Assembly: GCA_963205465.1 (NCBI GenBank)
Contig: CAUJKG010000258.1
Location: forward strand, 1-6,577
Direction: 5' to 3'
Length of the DNA: 6,577 nt
Source: Pseudomonadota bacterium
GTDB lineage: Bacteria > Pseudomonadota > Alphaproteobacteria > Rhizobiales > Xanthobacteraceae
Part shown: one piece after another, positions 5,677-6,577 of the stretch
Position numbering within the stretch: the stretch's first letter is position 1
How the letters are laid out: each line of letters opens with the position of its first letter
Notes under the pieces: generated by a model
Databases searched by the model: none
Seen by the model: the letters and a program-made list of their open reading frames with translations, nothing else
Told to the model about the DNA's origin: nothing
Translations under genes and position numbers: made by a program

Positions 5677-6188
5677 GTTCGCAAAATACCACGTCGGCAA
5701 AAATATTCCTCGCCAATACGCAGTTCGAGAAACTGGCGAAGCGGCCGGGCGGCGTATCCCGCGAAGACGCGATCAAGAGCGCATTCAGCAATATCGACCG
5801 GCTCAAGGCAGATGCGATCTTCTGGATCAGACAGGGCGTCGTGCGGCTGGACCAGGCGATTCAGGATACCTGGATCTCGGCCGACGACGCCGCACGGTTT
5901 GACTTCGCCATCACGCTCAGCGCTTCGCTGCGCGATGTCGGCGCGACGGTCGGCTTTCCTCTGCTCACCTTTGTCTGCAACAATCTCTGCGAAATCCTGG
6001 AGACCCAGAAAAGCGGCGTGAAGCTCCGCAAGGACATCATCGACGTCCACCGGATGGCCTTGATGCTTTCGGCGCAAGACAAATACCGCAAAAGCAACCT
6101 CGACGATCTGCCGATCTTCAAATCCGGTTTCGAGAAAATTCTGACGATCTTCCGCCGCGAGAGCGGGACGACAGGGCTGGAAAGCTAG
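5673..6188 (+). CDS. Helical protein resembling an Hpt domain without its histidine
   Basis: This 171-residue soluble protein is not one I recognise by name. It appears mostly helical, with no signal peptide or membrane segment. Residues 76-110 (RFDFAITLSASLRDVGATVGF onward to LLTFVCNNLCEILE) resemble the Hpt core of alphaproteobacterial phosphotransfer proteins, where the pattern is AHDLRGxAGTxGYPL. In that alignment Ala84 replaces the phosphorylatable His, Arg87 replaces Lys/Arg and Asp88 replaces Gly; Gly94, Phe95, Pro96 and Leu97 fit. If the alignment is right, the protein cannot relay phosphate. It might instead bind the co-translated receiver as a scaffold or inhibitor. The N-terminal part (30-70) contains an Asp/Arg-rich helix, and His126 (DVHRMALML) lies in a later helix. 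The start overlaps the receiver stop. The stop at 6186-6188 overlaps the stop of the convergent gene. The Hpt assignment is tentative. Confidence 0.75.
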   Translation: MSSQNTTSAKIFLANTQFEKLAKRPGGVSREDAIKSAFSNIDRLKADAIFWIRQGVVRLDQAIQDTWISADDAARFDFAITLSASLRDVGATVGFPLLTFVCNNLCEILETQKSGVKLRKDIIDVHRMALMLSAQDKYRKSNLDDLPIFKSGFEKILTIFRRESGTTGLES

Positions 6189-6568
6189 AAAATCTTGTCG
6201 CTCTCGGCTGCCGCCGCGCCGATCGCCAGCACGTCATCGCACGCCGCGTGGTTCGAAACCGACGCCAGAAACAAACGCTTCAGGTGAGAGAGCGGGATCG
6301 ACTGGATTGCGGCGTCTGCAATCAGCGGCCGGTCGGCGCATGAGGCAACCGCGTAGCGTTTCAGGAGTTCCCCGAGCGCCATGAATTCCTGGTTAAGCCG
6401 GTCGAAGGCCTGAAAGGCGACCACCATCTCTGGCATCGTCCGGTTACGCTCCACGACAAGATCGCTGATGCGGTCGACCGCCTCCTGCATGCCATATACG
6501 CGTTCCGCGATGATCTTCGCCGCAGTCAGAAGCAGCGGGTCGGCATCGGACTCGATACGCTTACTCAT
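6185..6568 (-). CDS. Small helical protein of unknown function
   Basis: This 127-residue protein (from the ATG at 6568) is not one I recognise. It has no signal peptide or membrane segment. It looks all-helical: LLLTAAKIIAERVYGMQEAV near residues 12-31, then an amphipathic stretch MVVAFQAFDRLNQEFMALGEL (48-68) with heptad-like spacing, suggesting a helical bundle or dimer. A GTG at 6571 is an alternative start, and the frame stays open to the right edge, so the true start may lie outside the window. Its stop codon shares the sequence CTAG (6185-6188) with the convergent Hpt-like gene. Proximity to the receiver pair hints at a signalling role, but there is no motif to support this. Codon use and base composition match its neighbours, so I take it as a real gene. 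Confidence 0.7.
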   Translation of the reverse strand: MSKRIESDADPLLLTAAKIIAERVYGMQEAVDRISDLVVERNRTMPEMVVAFQAFDRLNQEFMALGELLKRYAVASCADRPLIADAAIQSIPLSHLKRLFLASVSNHAACDDVLAIGAAAAESDKIF

Positions 6569-6577
6569 CACGCCATA

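Noticed and set aside
4993..5700. A 235-codon minus-strand frame opposite the receiver gene
   Set aside because: Composition typical of an antisense shadow; the plus strand has a full REC domain.

Overview
The window is a GC-rich, gene-dense bacterial chromosome segment with eight coding regions. Codon use, the DUF47-Pit phosphate pair (as in the orfA-pit operon of Sinorhizobium meliloti) and a receiver protein with a PFV...FGPDRR tail suggest an alphaproteobacterium, most likely Hyphomicrobiales (Bradyrhizobium or Xanthobacteraceae type). That placement is an inference from family resemblance. I see no rRNA, tRNA, insertion sequence, CRISPR array or phage gene.

Region A (1-1917, minus strand) is a phosphate-uptake operon. 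A DUF47/PhoU-like protein is followed after 15 bp by a PiT-family inorganic phosphate transporter. The transporter's stop codon overlaps the start of a Nudix hydrolase, which runs off the left edge. A perfect inverted repeat (1948-1962) lies just upstream of the operon. Region B (1997-3166, minus) encodes a monomeric sarcosine oxidase/N-methyltryptophan oxidase-type flavoenzyme with a TTG start.

Region C (3281-4843, plus) is divergent from the oxidase. It encodes a 520-residue fusion of a two-module VOC ring-cleaving dioxygenase (MhqO/PcpA type) and an MhqD-type carboxylesterase. All three metal ligands and a complete Ser-Asp-His triad can be read. It looks like a single-chain quinone/hydroquinone detoxification protein.

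Region D (4844-6577) starts with a 242 bp gap containing three hairpins. Then come a stand-alone receiver protein and, overlapping it by ATGA, a small helical protein. That protein resembles an Hpt domain but appears to have lost the phosphorylatable histidine. A convergent gene for an unrecognised helical protein shares a CTAG with the stop of the second. Together these three may be a small, poorly described signalling module. The most unusual items are the VOC-hydrolase fusion, the His-less Hpt-like partner, the substituted active-site positions of the oxidase, and the Nudix gene coupled to phosphate uptake.
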